Assembly: GCF_016808095.1 (NCBI RefSeq)
Contig: NC_068974.1
Coordinates: 12,710,001-12,774,000 of the forward strand
Direction of reading: 5' to 3'
Length of the DNA stretch: 64,000 nt
Source: Vigna angularis
Lineage: Eukaryota; Streptophyta; Magnoliopsida; Fabales; Fabaceae
Part shown: one piece after another, positions 11,603-22,417 of the stretch
Layout: the number at the start of each line of letters is the position of its first letter
How positions within the stretch are numbered: the stretch's first letter is position 1
The notes under the pieces: model-generated
The model's input: only the letters and a program-made list of their open reading frames with translations
The model's database searches: none
Told to the model about the DNA's origin: nothing
Translations under genes and position numbers: made by a program

Positions 11603-12732
11603 TTTTCCTCTAACCTCAAAGGACCCAAATGAGATTATGGGGACCAAAACTCTATTGTTTTGTTTTGCAGGTTGAATTCTCAAAAAGAAAAGAAAGTTGT
11701 ATGGTATCCTAGTAATTTTTAAGAGTTTTGAAAATAATTTATGAATGGTAGATGTGTCTTAGGTTGAAAATTTGGCCTAAATTTGCATTTTTCGGAAATT
11801 AACGTAAATAATCGATTACTAAGGGATGATAATCGATTATCAAGGTCATTTTCACTCTAACGTACAAATTTGGCTTGCAAATAATCGATTATTTTGTGAA
11901 TAACCGATTATCTTAAGTTAAAACGTAAAAAAAAAACTTTTTTTTAAAATTTTTTTTTGAATCTATTTTTGATTTTAAAGGGAAATATTACTTTTAGGGG
12001 AGTAATTTTTATTGAATTAAAATGACCTAAGTTCTTTTTGATTTAATTAATTTAGGGAGAGCATCAAGATTAGATGATCTTTTGAATATGATAAAAAAAA
12101 GAGAGAGAAATTTTTTGATTGACGTCTTCAACCTCCTGATTATCCTCCAATTCCTCCTTTCTAAGTCTTAATTTCATTTCTTGATTAGAGTTAAATTTCC
12201 ATTTTGTAATTCATGATGTATTTTTCTCTTTCATGTTATGAAAATTTAAATTTTATTCTGTTTTGAAAGAAATGCATCCATTCTTTTGTTGAGGGGGAGA
12301 ACCATTTGAGGAGGAATTTTTATTAACGATTTTTTTGCTTATGATAAAAAGAGGAGAAATTTGTATTGACATCTTATGTCAGAATCTTGTGATAAACGGT
12401 ACCTATTTGAGGGGGAGATATATGAGTTTGTTTGATATCTTGTTATTTATCTCTATTCTAGATCAATTACTCTTTTCCCCTTATAATATTTGAATTGCAT
12501 CTGGTACTCAATAATTTTATAATATTTGAATTGCATTTGTTTGTTGAGGGCGAGCAAAACTTGAGGGGGAGATTCCATTTACTTTTTTCCCATGATAAAA
12601 AAGGGGGAGAAAACTTCTAAACTAGTGTAGTTATTACTAACATGTTGTATGTTTGTAAGTCTGAAATCTGTGCAGATATTTAGAAATGCTTTTAAACAAG
12701 AGATTTTTTATCATCATAAAAAAGGGGGAGAT
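11603..12732 (+). other. Noncoding 3' region of copia with repeated purine tracts
   Basis: No open frame. It contains two more palindrome pairs (11808-11912) and six polypurine-like blocks of the type gagggggaga (about 12291, 12409, 12545, 12562, 12601, 12717). The last, immediately before the 3' LTR at 12733, is the functional polypurine tract position. Confidence 0.8.
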
Positions 12733-13823
12733 TGTTACCAATAAGGAGCATTGGTACTTTGAAGATAAATGATTTTGATGATGCTGCAAGAAATAAACTC
12801 GAAGAATCAAGTTATAATTGTTTTAAAAGCACTTTTGTAGTTTGCAAATATATTAGGAAAGATTTCAAACATGTAAAACTTAGAAATCTCATATCTCTAA
12901 GATAGTTACGTATATAATCGATTATGTGGTGGAATAATCGATTATCATGAGCTTTCCTGAAAAACCATTTCGCTCTGCAATAATCGATTATTACTTCAAA
13001 TAATCGATTATCACTGGTCCTGATGAGAACTGCCCATGTCCTTGGAATAATTGATTGTTCCTCAGGATAATTGATTATCACTTTTTGAAAAATCCTATAA
13101 AGGACTTGAATAATCAATTAAAACTAACAATAATCAATTATCACTGGCAGTTGTAATGTGTCTTTTAAATTTCAGACCAACTGTCTATATATAGTTGTTT
13201 TAAAACCCTTAGAGGGTTAACTTTTCATTTTGAGAGTATTAGAGCTTTGTGCCTAAGGCAAGCTCTTTGAGAGTGAAAATGGATCTATGCCATTTGAGAA
13301 TACAATTTGTCTGAGGAAGTTCTCAAGTGATAGAGTTGCTTAAGTCAAGTCTTGTGAATAGGAGAAGCTCGCGCTTAGTGTGTCTTAGGTCAGAGCGGTT
13401 CTCTTCAAGTTGACTGAGCAGGTTCTTCCGATTCGTTTGTCGAAGGAAGGTTCTTCCGGTTTGTTTGTCGAAGGAAGGTTCTTCCTTTCGTTTGTCGAAC
13501 GAAAGATGTTCTCATTTCTTAATCTTTACTTCATATCTTGTAATCTGTACAAACATTATTTTAGTGAAAAAGGTTAATCACTATTCATAGTGATTACTGA
13601 CTGGACGTAGAATCTTTTGATTCGAACTAGGATAAAATTTCTATGTTGATTTTCTTGAACTCTACACTCTTTAAACTCTTAGCACATCAACTGTTTTATA
13701 AAAGTTCTCTAAGAAAATAAATTTTGAAACTAACTATTTTAACTTGATTTGTGACTGTAACATGCTTTCCGCTATTTTATTCCGTTGCACAACTCTACGA
13801 TACCGGTTGTCCTGATACCGACA
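12733..13823 (+). repeat. 3' LTR of nested copia
   Basis: Near-identical to 8959-10022 by eye but 27 bp longer. It has three copies of the 28-bp unit (starting near 13422, 13450, 13478) where the 5' LTR has two. Confidence 0.92.
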
Positions 13824-13828
13824 TTACA

Positions 13829-16189
13829 GTCATCCAAAATGACTATAAAATTTGAAACTTTATATACAATAGAGTATTTCAAAACTATACAAAATAACTC
13901 AGAAATCCTAACTAAACTAGACAGCAACGTCATCACCCTCAAAGGCCTGCTCCAGAGGAACCTTGTCTACCTCTGCTCACATCCAAATGGATGATCATTG
14001 CAAAATAAAACACCACACAAACAACATACAAACACAAGGAGAAGGGTGAGCTAAATATACAAAGATCATACAGTTATAATAGCATGTAACATACAAAGTC
14101 CACTCAACCAAAGTATACTAGATCACACATCCTAACATGTTATATTCTAGACTTGACTTGTCCGAACTTAGATTGATTGTCGAGCTATGGCGGGTTATGC
14201 ACTTGTGGTGGCCTCTACTGTTTTGCAAAGCCATTGCCAATGGGTTTTACTCTACCACACTCACGAGGTTAGTCTATTCCGGGCCTTGAGACATATTGGA
14301 AGCCCCCAAGACTAAGACCTCCTGCTACTCCTCACGACATGGTTCAATCCTCTCTACTTAAGAATGAAAGACCATTGGAGTTTCAGGATAATCCCCAAGA
14401 CTGAGCTCTTGCATTCATTCTAAACAACCTGGAATCTCACAAGAGATTCTACAATGAAACTTACCTTCACCCCTTTAAATCACATACTTTTTATTTGGAA
14501 TTGAACTCATAATAATTTTCAATTATATACAAACATCCACCTTCAAACATAATTCACAATACATACCACAAGTACTTTAATCAACTCAAAACAAAGTAAT
14601 TAAAGAGAAACTGTTTCAAACCTTTCACTCTGCGCACCCAATTTGCAAGGCAAAACCAGGAGTCCCTCGCATAGTGATCTGTCTCGCTATGTGAATTAAC
14701 TCGCAGAGGTACTAGACCTCAACCTCTCGCATAGCGCCCCAGGTCGCTATGTGAGAACCCAGACAGAGACCAACCTTCCCAAATCACTCGCTATGCTTCC
14801 TTTTTCGCTATTCGAATAAAATTAGAAATAACTCCAAACCCCAACCAGGCGTGTAGCGCCCTGATTCGCCATGCGAACTGGTAGACAGAGACCAACCCTC
14901 TCCAACCATTTGCACAATGCACAAACTCGTTGTGCGAATGTCTAGACAGGAGAAACCTCTCAAGTCATTCGCACAACGCACCAACTCGCTGTGCGAATGC
15001 CCTTGGCAGAGAGCAACTCACCATAGCGACTCGCTATGCAAAACTATTCGCAGAGCGAGTCTGCATAATCTACGGAACGAAATTCTGCAGATTTATGCAA
15101 CTCAACCACAACATACCAATTCTAACCATTTCTCCCAACTTCTAACACTCCTAGATTGTATTATATACCTAATTAAACTTGTCTAAGATATCCTAAACAT
15201 GCTTACCACAAATATAAAGTGATTATGAATCAATTCTTACTCTAAAACATTCAATTCCTCAACTTAAAGACCCAAATTCAATTCTACCACTTTGCACAGG
15301 TTTTTGACCATTTAAAAGACTCACACAAGTTACAAATGACTTACCTATACTGCCTAAACAGACCAAACAAGCCACTGACCTCAAATTCTCAAATTTACTA
15401 CCTGACTTCCTCTAAAAGGACCTAAAACACTACCAATTCACTTAACTTTCTATCTAATCAATATTATAACAGAATACAATCATCTAACATACTCAATTAC
15501 ATTTGCACATCACATCTAATCAATTCACAAACAAGATTTCACAGTTTCATCAATAAACATTCAAAGAATACGTGATTTAATCTACACAAGAACTACATTT
15601 CAGCTCAAACAGTAACAAAATGCAGAATTCAGTACACACACCTATCAAACTACCAATTTAAACATAAATCTAACTCCCCTTACCTCAAAGATTCACAGGA
15701 CAGCTCACCAGATCACCTCTACAATACCTTGCACCGCAAGAAAACTCAACAGGACCCTACAAATCACCAATTGGTGATCAAGAACAGCTCTTAGAGCTAG
15801 AATTGGACAGGGAATGGATGAGAAAACGCACAAGACACATGCAACTAGCAGAGATTGCATGGTCTAGGTTCAAAAACAGCAGAGAAAAAGGGAAGAACAA
15901 CTTACCCACTAGAATTGAGAAATTGATTGGTCAGTTATGAAGCCCTTTACGCTGTGGACGTCTGGGCACCTCCTGATCGTCAATCCAACAACTCAGTAAG
16001 AAGGAAAGCTAGAGAGAAGGCAGAGAACGAGTAGAGAACGAAAGTTTTAGAGAGATGAAGTGTTTAAGATAATGAACCGAGCTTTAGAAAGTTCTATCTA
16101 TATTATAAGATTATTTTTAAAGTAAAAAGCTCGTCTCATTATTTTAATACACCTATATACTCTAATACTCTATTTTCTAGGTTCTTACA
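13829..16189 (-). repeat. 5' LTR of gypsy 1, remainder
   Basis: Resumes the gypsy LTR after the copia insertion and runs to gttcttaca at 16189, followed by the AATGT duplication. The whole LTR is about 2.46 kb without the insert. The paired-palindrome array is at about 14667-15065 with the same 17-bp spacing (14667/14684, 14727/14744). The end near 15600-16189 is missing from the left LTR. Confidence 0.9.
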
Positions 16190-16194
16190 AATGT

Positions 16195-18839
16195 GATCTT
16201 ATGGATTAGACAATGAATTTCCATTAGCAAAATTATAAATCCAACAAAACTTAGAAAAGACATTAGGCCATGTTCATTCTATATATGATCTCCTCAGTAT
16301 AATTTCATTGGCAAAAGAAATAAACTACCTGCATGTCTTGCTACTGCAGCCCTTAAAATTGCTGAGGACCTTAATCTTTCATAACAAATTATGAAGTAAG
16401 GAATGACATAATAGTCTTACAAACATCATTCTATACCGTAAAATAAATATTGTTTCACTTAAAGAATGAGTTATATAAAGAGTATTAAAACTATTAATTA
16501 TAAAGTTAATTCACGAAAAATAGTAAGTAGCTTAATATAAAATATTAAAGAAATATAAAAAGTTAAAAACCGGAAAATATTTATAAGAATATTTACCTAC
16601 TCTATATTTTATAGATTTTAGATTCCTATGTCCACTCTAATATCAGTATTGCTTATTGATTAATTACGTCTTCCTTTTTATTAATTAATGAGTAACATAT
16701 GAAAATAGTAACTTAGTTTCGTGTATTAGTGAACCAGCTACATAGAAAAAAATTGCATGGATCAAATTTCAATCTTATCGCCATTTTTAGTGACTTTTAT
16801 ATTGTGAAGTTGTGGTCAACTCTTTTTAAATATAAGCATAACCTACTTATCTCACCATATATTCAGAGTCACGACTTCTTTATGTAAGTAATTTTAATTT
16901 AAAATCTATAATTTTTCATGTGTGATTAACATGTTTCATTTTAAGACTAATGAATCAAATGTTTCACCTATATTTGCCAAAACGCCACTCTTCTCTTTAC
17001 TTTTCATTTACAAATCAAGACTCAATTTATTTTTCTTTTGATTAATCTTACTTTTATAACATGTATTTATGTATATTTGAAATGATATAAAATACAAAAA
17101 ATCTACTCTTTGGATTTTATCATTGTAAAACTAATTACTCATTTAAATATTTTATTCCACACTGTTTGTTTGATTATGCTTTTAGTTTGATCTCCAAATT
17201 GTGAATTACAATAATGTTATCCTCTTGAACAAAACGACAGAATCAAGGTCATTTGACAAAGACGCCATACCCTTTTAAATTTGTTCATGTGGAACCCTTG
17301 TAGTTTCATAATTTAGCTTACACAAGAGAATTGCTTTTCATTCCATTTTTTTCTTCTCATAACAAAGTTGACTTTTATTAATGTAGTTGTTTAACGTGGA
17401 AGCAACTGATACCTTTGACATGATTTTAGAGTAAAAATACTTAATGTTTGTTAACCACATGCTTAAGCTTCACACCCATTTTTTTTTTGTTTTCTTTATC
17501 CATCGAATACTTTTCTAGCTTTTGTAATTTTTGTGGGTGTTATTGGTATAATCAATTTGAAATTGTCTATTCAATCTGATTTGAAATAGACAGCATTCTT
17601 ATATATGAGCCTTTTCGATAAATTTTACATATTTTGAAGTAACACCATAGAAAACGAATTATGACAATGAAACTTCATTTGATTTAATTTCTTTTCCATA
17701 TTGGAAAAACGATTCGTATTTAGAACCAAATAACGGGTTTTGGCTTATGACAATAGCTATTGTAGATTACATTCACTTTAATAACAGTAAAGTTTAAACA
17801 GCAACCTAAAAAGTTTAAACAGTAACTAACTTTATCCCAATCTTTCTATGTCAGCAGGATTCTACAAAGAAATAAAAGAAACTTTTATATTGAGAATATA
17901 CAGCATGTATACAGTGTCATCAACAAAATAGAGTAATCAAGACGTTCCATATCTTCCCCTAAATGAAACTTCTGTTGCATAAATGCAGGTGAGAATTTTT
18001 TCATCAAGTTGGTTTCTGACTAACTCTGGCTGGATTTAGGGAATTATCACTTACATCAGCTTCATTTAGTTGTCTACCAGTAGGAAATAACAAAATAGCT
18101 TTGAAGTCCACAAAACATATAGTGACCATCATGCACGAAACTCCCCAAGTCCAAAAACATTAGGAGCATTGGATTCGAAAACAATACGTAACTGTTTAAT
18201 GCAAAGAAAGTCAAAGACAATATATTAACATTACAATATAATCCATAAAACAAACACCAAAACAATTAATTGCTTCAATATTTGAATACAACATGGGAAC
18301 GCCAGAATTATTGAGCATATGCAAATAGTGGCCATCATCAAAGGCCCAGACGAAGTTACTACACATAAGATCACTCCATGTTAGCTAATTCACTATTACG
18401 TGGATCAAACTCAACGCAGAAGAAAGTGCATTCCAAATGGTGACATGCGGCTAAAATATGCAACAGATGTTCAGTCAGAACTGGAGTTCTCAGTTGATTT
18501 AGATTGTTTATCAAAAGACTCTCTACCTACCCCGTTATCTAAAGAAAAATAACCTTCAAAATATAATTACTTGCAGTTTAATTGATACATGAATCATCAT
18601 CAGTTGAATCTAATTTACATACACATAGTAAGGAGAAAAACCATGTGAATCTCCCTCTTAGCCATCTAATTTATAATCCCTCCACATTTCCAACTATTAC
18701 CACTGAACCAATTTTCGAACCACTTTGTAACTCATTCTATAACTTCCTGGAACCTATCAGAAATCAGAAATATTATAAAAGAACTTTTACATAATGGACG
18801 GATGATTTGCTAATTGCCACAAATATATATATATCTATA

Positions 18840-18893
<54 letters not shown>

Positions 18894-19442
18894 GTGTTAT
18901 TCATATTATTTAGAGAGACCAATCCAAAGTTAAATATCAGAGTCACCTTTCTCTCAAAGAGTAAAGATAATGATAGTTTTAATTCAAATAAAAATTAGAA
19001 TATGCAAAAACAGATTATCAATTCTAAATGCAGTGTGAAACAAATTTAGGCTTATCTATGGAAGACAGTGACAAAGATCAGTTAGTTACTTATTATGCCA
19101 CAAAAAAGAGGGTTTAGTTCATGTTGAGAAATTATTACTCAACTGATCTTAAATTGTTCGGCCAAATTGCTCTATGGAGTTCCTCAATCAGGGCAATTTG
19201 GGTGTGTGGCATGTCCCTAGATCATTTTTTATTATTAGCCTTCATGGTTTTGGTAGAATAACAAACTAACCATTTTGCGGCAATGAACAACCTGTCCTGC
19301 TTCGATAGTATTGAGGCCAAACTCTGACATATTTAAGGATTCATTGGCACAGCACTGGATTTAGAAATTTGGCCTTCTTAACAGGAGTTTGCTGAAAAAC
19401 ATGGAGGTACAACGGCACATGAATATTCATCAGAGACCTTCT
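16195..19442. other. AT-rich intergenic DNA and 3' flank of the PPR gene
   Basis: No gene is recognised. An AT microsatellite lies at 18823-18892. The last few hundred bases before 19443 are probably the 3' untranslated region of the PPR gene. Confidence 0.55.
18823..18892. repeat. AT microsatellite, interrupted
   Basis: About 70 bp of AT dinucleotides interrupted twice by atctat. Confidence 0.95.
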
Positions 19443-21536
19443 TTAATCAATACCGACCCATTTCCTAAATTCCTGAACATGCTCAAGCCGTTTGCTTTGT
19501 GCTTCTGTTCTTGTATTTGATGCTTTTAAACTCCTATAAAGATTTTTATGAAGTCTAAGGAACTCAATTTTGTAAATCCACTTGTCAGCATACATGTTAT
19601 GGTCTCTCATATGGCTAATGACCTCCATCACTCTCTCAAAGTAACCACCTCGAAGAAAGTTTAGCAATAGTAACTCATAGAGATCTCTGTTTCCCACTAA
19701 ATTGTCACTCTTCATGAATCTCTTAATGTCTCGCCACAAGATTGTGATCTCACGATACATACCAAGAGAAGAATATCCACGCATTAAAAAGGAAAAAGTT
19801 TGACTTGTGGGCTGAACATTCATGCTAAGCATTCTTCTATATGCCTTTAATGCATCCTCTATCATTCTGGCCTTGCAGAAAAAGAAAATGGAAGAATTGA
19901 AGTTATACACCAAAGGAAAAATTGTCTGATCTTCATCTTCCAATATTTGAGCTAAGGCAATGGCCAAATCTGCTTTACCAGGTGAATTTAATGTTTTTTC
20001 ACAGAGGTTGTGTTTGCCCGTAGCATCATCAGATAACCCTGTGTTCAACAAACCAACCTTTTTCATTTGTTTTAGTAGTGCCTTTGCTTCTCTTTGCAAT
20101 CCCCGCTTCTGGTATGCCGACACAAGTAACAGATACATATCCTGACCCATTGGAGAACCAGTAACCTCTATATCATCCAAAATGTCATGAGCACACTCAA
20201 GCCATCCTAATTGAATACAAGAACTGATTACATCAAAACACAAACTGGAGCCTGCCACTGAACATAATTCCCCTTGAATAGTAAGTAAGAGTTTTGAAAG
20301 TTCACCAATCCTCCCATCTTTCTTGTAACCACTGATAAACTTAGCCAAAGCTCTATTACTAAGAACTAGTTTCCCACCCCTATAGAAGATTAAAACCTGT
20401 CTGCTTTCAACTTTAAGGACAAAATCCTTACACATTTGCTCAGGTTCAATGTGTATCTTCAATGCACTCCTAAGGTTAGGAGATCCAATGGAAATAAAAC
20501 AAGGATTCTGCAAGTGTTTCCCATATTCTTTCTTAACATTACAATTATGCGAGCTAGTCATATCCAGAACAAGCTTAGCTGCAGCATCAATGTCATTAAA
20601 TTTGAAGTGCAACCTCAGCAAACTATCATAGAACTGACAATAGTGACAAACATAAGCAGCCGAAACTCTGTCAATATGATCTTTCAATTCCTGCATTTCA
20701 TCTCTCAGACCATTCATCTCTAGAATCTGTGAAATTATTACAATGGAGTGTGCGTCAGCCACGGTCCCAGTCAGCGACATTAATTCAATCAGTCTCAGGC
20801 CTTTTAAAGACAATTTAAACTTCACACAAGCATCAAGAACAAGGTTAAAGACCAAGGTATCCAGCTTGACTGTGACTGCATGGTGAACCTTCTTATCATT
20901 CAAGCAATTGTAAAGATCACAAACTTGAAACAGATAATTGGATGAAAGATGTGTTCCAATTTCTGACTTCACAATATGAAAAACAACCAAGGACAATAAA
21001 TGCATAGAGGGCACACACCCTTTGTCAAGCATCAACCTAAGTATCACTGAGGCAGGGGATGGCATTTGCAACCTAGCAAGGGAGAGTGCAAGTTTGGTTA
21101 AGGTATCATCATGAAGTAAACCAGACTTCTCTCTAACAATCTGCAACACCAAATCACAAGCTTTTCGCATCCAAACATGATTGGAAGAATAGGACAATTG
21201 AACAATGAGTTGGTTCAATAGATGAACCTCAGGGTAACCATAAAGGCTTCTAAAATCCTGAAAGGACTCCCATGCTTCATGCACCTGATGACTCCTCAAA
21301 GCAAACTTAAGCTTTCCCAATAGAATATCTTTGGTGGAACGCTCCCATGATAATTTTTCACTGTTCCCAGAAGTGGAAAATTTTTGCAGAAATGGACTGA
21401 GCTGCTTAAAGCAGACATGTCCTTGCAAAATCTTGCCTAAACGAAAAACCTTTCTGAAAAAGTGGTTACGAATAGGGCTGTCAAAACAGGCCAGCCCAGC
21501 CTGATTGACCCAGCCCACTTTGGCCCACCTCCTCAA
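19443..21536 (-). CDS. Pentatricopeptide repeat (PPR) protein
   Basis: An uninterrupted frame of about 697 codons ends in TAA at 19443. It looks like a P-type PPR protein of the group related to Arabidopsis At4g17616/At1g03100 (family call from memory). PPR proteins bind RNA in mitochondria or plastids. Helical repeat segments are visible around residues 75-115 (LKFALRSHQVHEAWESF), 430-520 (AHDILDDIEVTG, LLVSAYQKRGLQREAKALL) and 545-650 (FNSSIFFFCKARMIEDALKAY, FSFLMRGYSSLGMYREI, LLLNFLRGGYFERVMEVI). No editing-type E/DYW tail is present. The first codon of the frame is TTG, not ATG, with a stop five codons upstream, and the first in-frame ATG is codon 123. Codons 1 to about 20 lie in a hAT-like terminal sequence. 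The true start is therefore unresolved: non-AUG, another exon, or a truncated protein. Confidence 0.85.
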   Translation of the reverse strand: MRRWAKVGWVNQAGLACFDSPIRNHFFRKVFRLGKILQGHVCFKQLSPFLQKFSTSGNSEKLSWERSTKDILLGKLKFALRSHQVHEAWESFQDFRSLYGYPEVHLLNQLIVQLSYSSNHVWMRKACDLVLQIVREKSGLLHDDTLTKLALSLARLQMPSPASVILRLMLDKGCVPSMHLLSLVVFHIVKSEIGTHLSSNYLFQVCDLYNCLNDKKVHHAVTVKLDTLVFNLVLDACVKFKLSLKGLRLIELMSLTGTVADAHSIVIISQILEMNGLRDEMQELKDHIDRVSAAYVCHYCQFYDSLLRLHFKFNDIDAAAKLVLDMTSSHNCNVKKEYGKHLQNPCFISIGSPNLRSALKIHIEPEQMCKDFVLKVESRQVLIFYRGGKLVLSNRALAKFISGYKKDGRIGELSKLLLTIQGELCSVAGSSLCFDVISSCIQLGWLECAHDILDDIEVTGSPMGQDMYLLLVSAYQKRGLQREAKALLKQMKKVGLLNTGLSDDATGKHNLCEKTLNSPGKADLAIALAQILEDEDQTIFPLVYNFNSSIFFFCKARMIEDALKAYRRMLSMNVQPTSQTFSFLMRGYSSLGMYREITILWRDIKRFMKSDNLVGNRDLYELLLLNFLRGGYFERVMEVISHMRDHNMYADKWIYKIEFLRLHKNLYRSLKASNTRTEAQSKRLEHVQEFRKWVGID

Positions 21537-21600
21537 TGGACTGGCTCAATCCAGCCCACCTGAAAAATAAAAAAAATAATTTAGACCAGCCCCACCGGCC
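21475..21600. mobile_element. hAT-like terminal fragment
   Basis: The sequence starts with agggctgtcaaaacaggcc and continues with repeated ccagcccac/ggcccac words, the usual look of Ac/hAT-type termini in plants. I could not find the opposite terminus in the next 700 bp, so it is an end fragment or a much-decayed element. It overlaps the first codons of the PPR frame and a good-looking splice acceptor (minus strand atttttcag ending at 21560). Confidence 0.55.
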
Positions 21601-21752
21601 CACTTAAATTTAAAAAAAATGAAGGAATACCAATCTAAAATGGAAATTGTCAATGACTACAAAATGAAAACTCCAAATATCATATGCTGAAACAGAATAC
21701 AAAGCAATGACTACTTTAACTTCTAAGTTGCTATGACTTAGACAAATCCAAC

Positions 21753-22137
21753 TTGCTTTATCCGTGAACATGTACAATCTGAATTCATTAAATTAGAACA
21801 TATAAAATCCAATATCCATCTCAGCCACTGATAGAAATTTCACCAAAACTGGAACATGTTGTGGGTGAATAACTCAACCTAATAACTCCAACATGTTCTA
21901 TCCGTGAATATATACAATCTGAACTCATTAAATTGGAACAAATAAAAATAAAAATATCAACCTCAGCCAGTGATAGAAATTTCACCAAAATTAGAACATG
22001 ATTCGGGAGAATAACTCAAACTAATAACACCGAGATGCTTTATCCGTGAACATGTACAATCTAAATTCATTAGATTGGAGTATAAAATCACAATATCAAT
22101 CTCAGTCACTGAAATAAATTTCACTACAATTAATCTG
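21753..22137. repeat. Three imperfect ~140-bp tandem repeats
   Basis: The word tccgtgaa recurs at 21761, 21901 and 22043, each followed by the same order of blocks (tacaatctgaattcatta, tcagccactgatagaaa, tttcaccaaaa). The third unit is shorter. They lie in the probable 5' intron of the PPR gene. Confidence 0.85.
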
Positions 22138-22160
22138 TAATAACAACAAAAACAAAGTAC

Positions 22161-22400
22161 CTTCAAGGAAAATCTTGCTCTCACTGTTACGGGAGGAGAA
22201 GAGGCGGCGGCGGTTGCGGTTGCGGTATGAAGAAATCCCGTTGAGTCGCCGGAAAGCTGGTCGATTAGCGGATAGGAAGCAGGCTCCTCGCGGAGGAGGC
22301 CCGTCGCGTCGCGGAGGCGTGCGGCGGCGGAGGGCTAGTATTGTTTACTGGGAGGAGAGTGTGTGTGAACAGGTGCTTAATAATGATACCTGTGTGTGCT
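22161..22400 (-). other. Probable noncoding first exon / CpG-rich promoter of the PPR gene
   Basis: A sharp GC- and CpG-rich island in AT-rich surroundings. On the minus strand it ends in a consensus donor (CCTTGAAG then GTACTTTG, junction at 22160/22161). It contains no ATG on the minus strand, so it would be untranslated leader spliced to the PPR exon. The plus-strand Arg-rich open frame here is a shadow. Confidence 0.5.
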
Positions 22401-22417
22401 GCCAAGTGGGAACCTAA

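Larger units (their letters stand above)
8959..13823 (+). mobile_element. Gag-only copia retrotransposon (SIRE-like), nested in gypsy 1
   Basis: LTRs at 8959-10022 and 12733-13823 begin TGT and end CCGACA. The 5-bp duplication TTACA flanks the element (8954-8958 and 13824-13828). The primer-binding site, a decayed gag and a polypurine tract are present. Protease, integrase, RT and RNase H are completely absent: the 2.7-kb interior goes from gag to a long noncoding 3' region. It is a non-autonomous deletion derivative that would need enzymes in trans. The gag style (second knuckle followed by KYVWIPV) resembles legume SIRE/Maximus copia elements, which is inference. Confidence 0.93.
2362..16189 (-). 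mobile_element. Ty3/gypsy retrotransposon 1 (Tekay-like), with nested copia
   Basis: A complete but decayed gypsy element on the minus strand. The 5-bp target duplication AATGT is perfect (2357-2361 and 16190-16194), and both outer ends are TG...CA. Order along the minus strand: 5' LTR (right), primer-binding site, gag, protease, reverse transcriptase, RNase H, integrase, 3' LTR (left). The domain order and the integrase tail resemble plant chromoviruses of the Tekay/Del group; that clade call is from memory of the motifs. Stops and frameshifts break the polyprotein, the protease active site is mutated, and the 3' LTR has lost its inner end together with the polypurine tract. A copia element (8959-13823) sits inside the 5' LTR, so it arrived later. 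Confidence 0.92.

Noticed and set aside
22175..22417. Arg-rich plus-strand frame
   Set aside because: Shadow of the CpG-rich first exon or promoter of the PPR gene on the minus strand.
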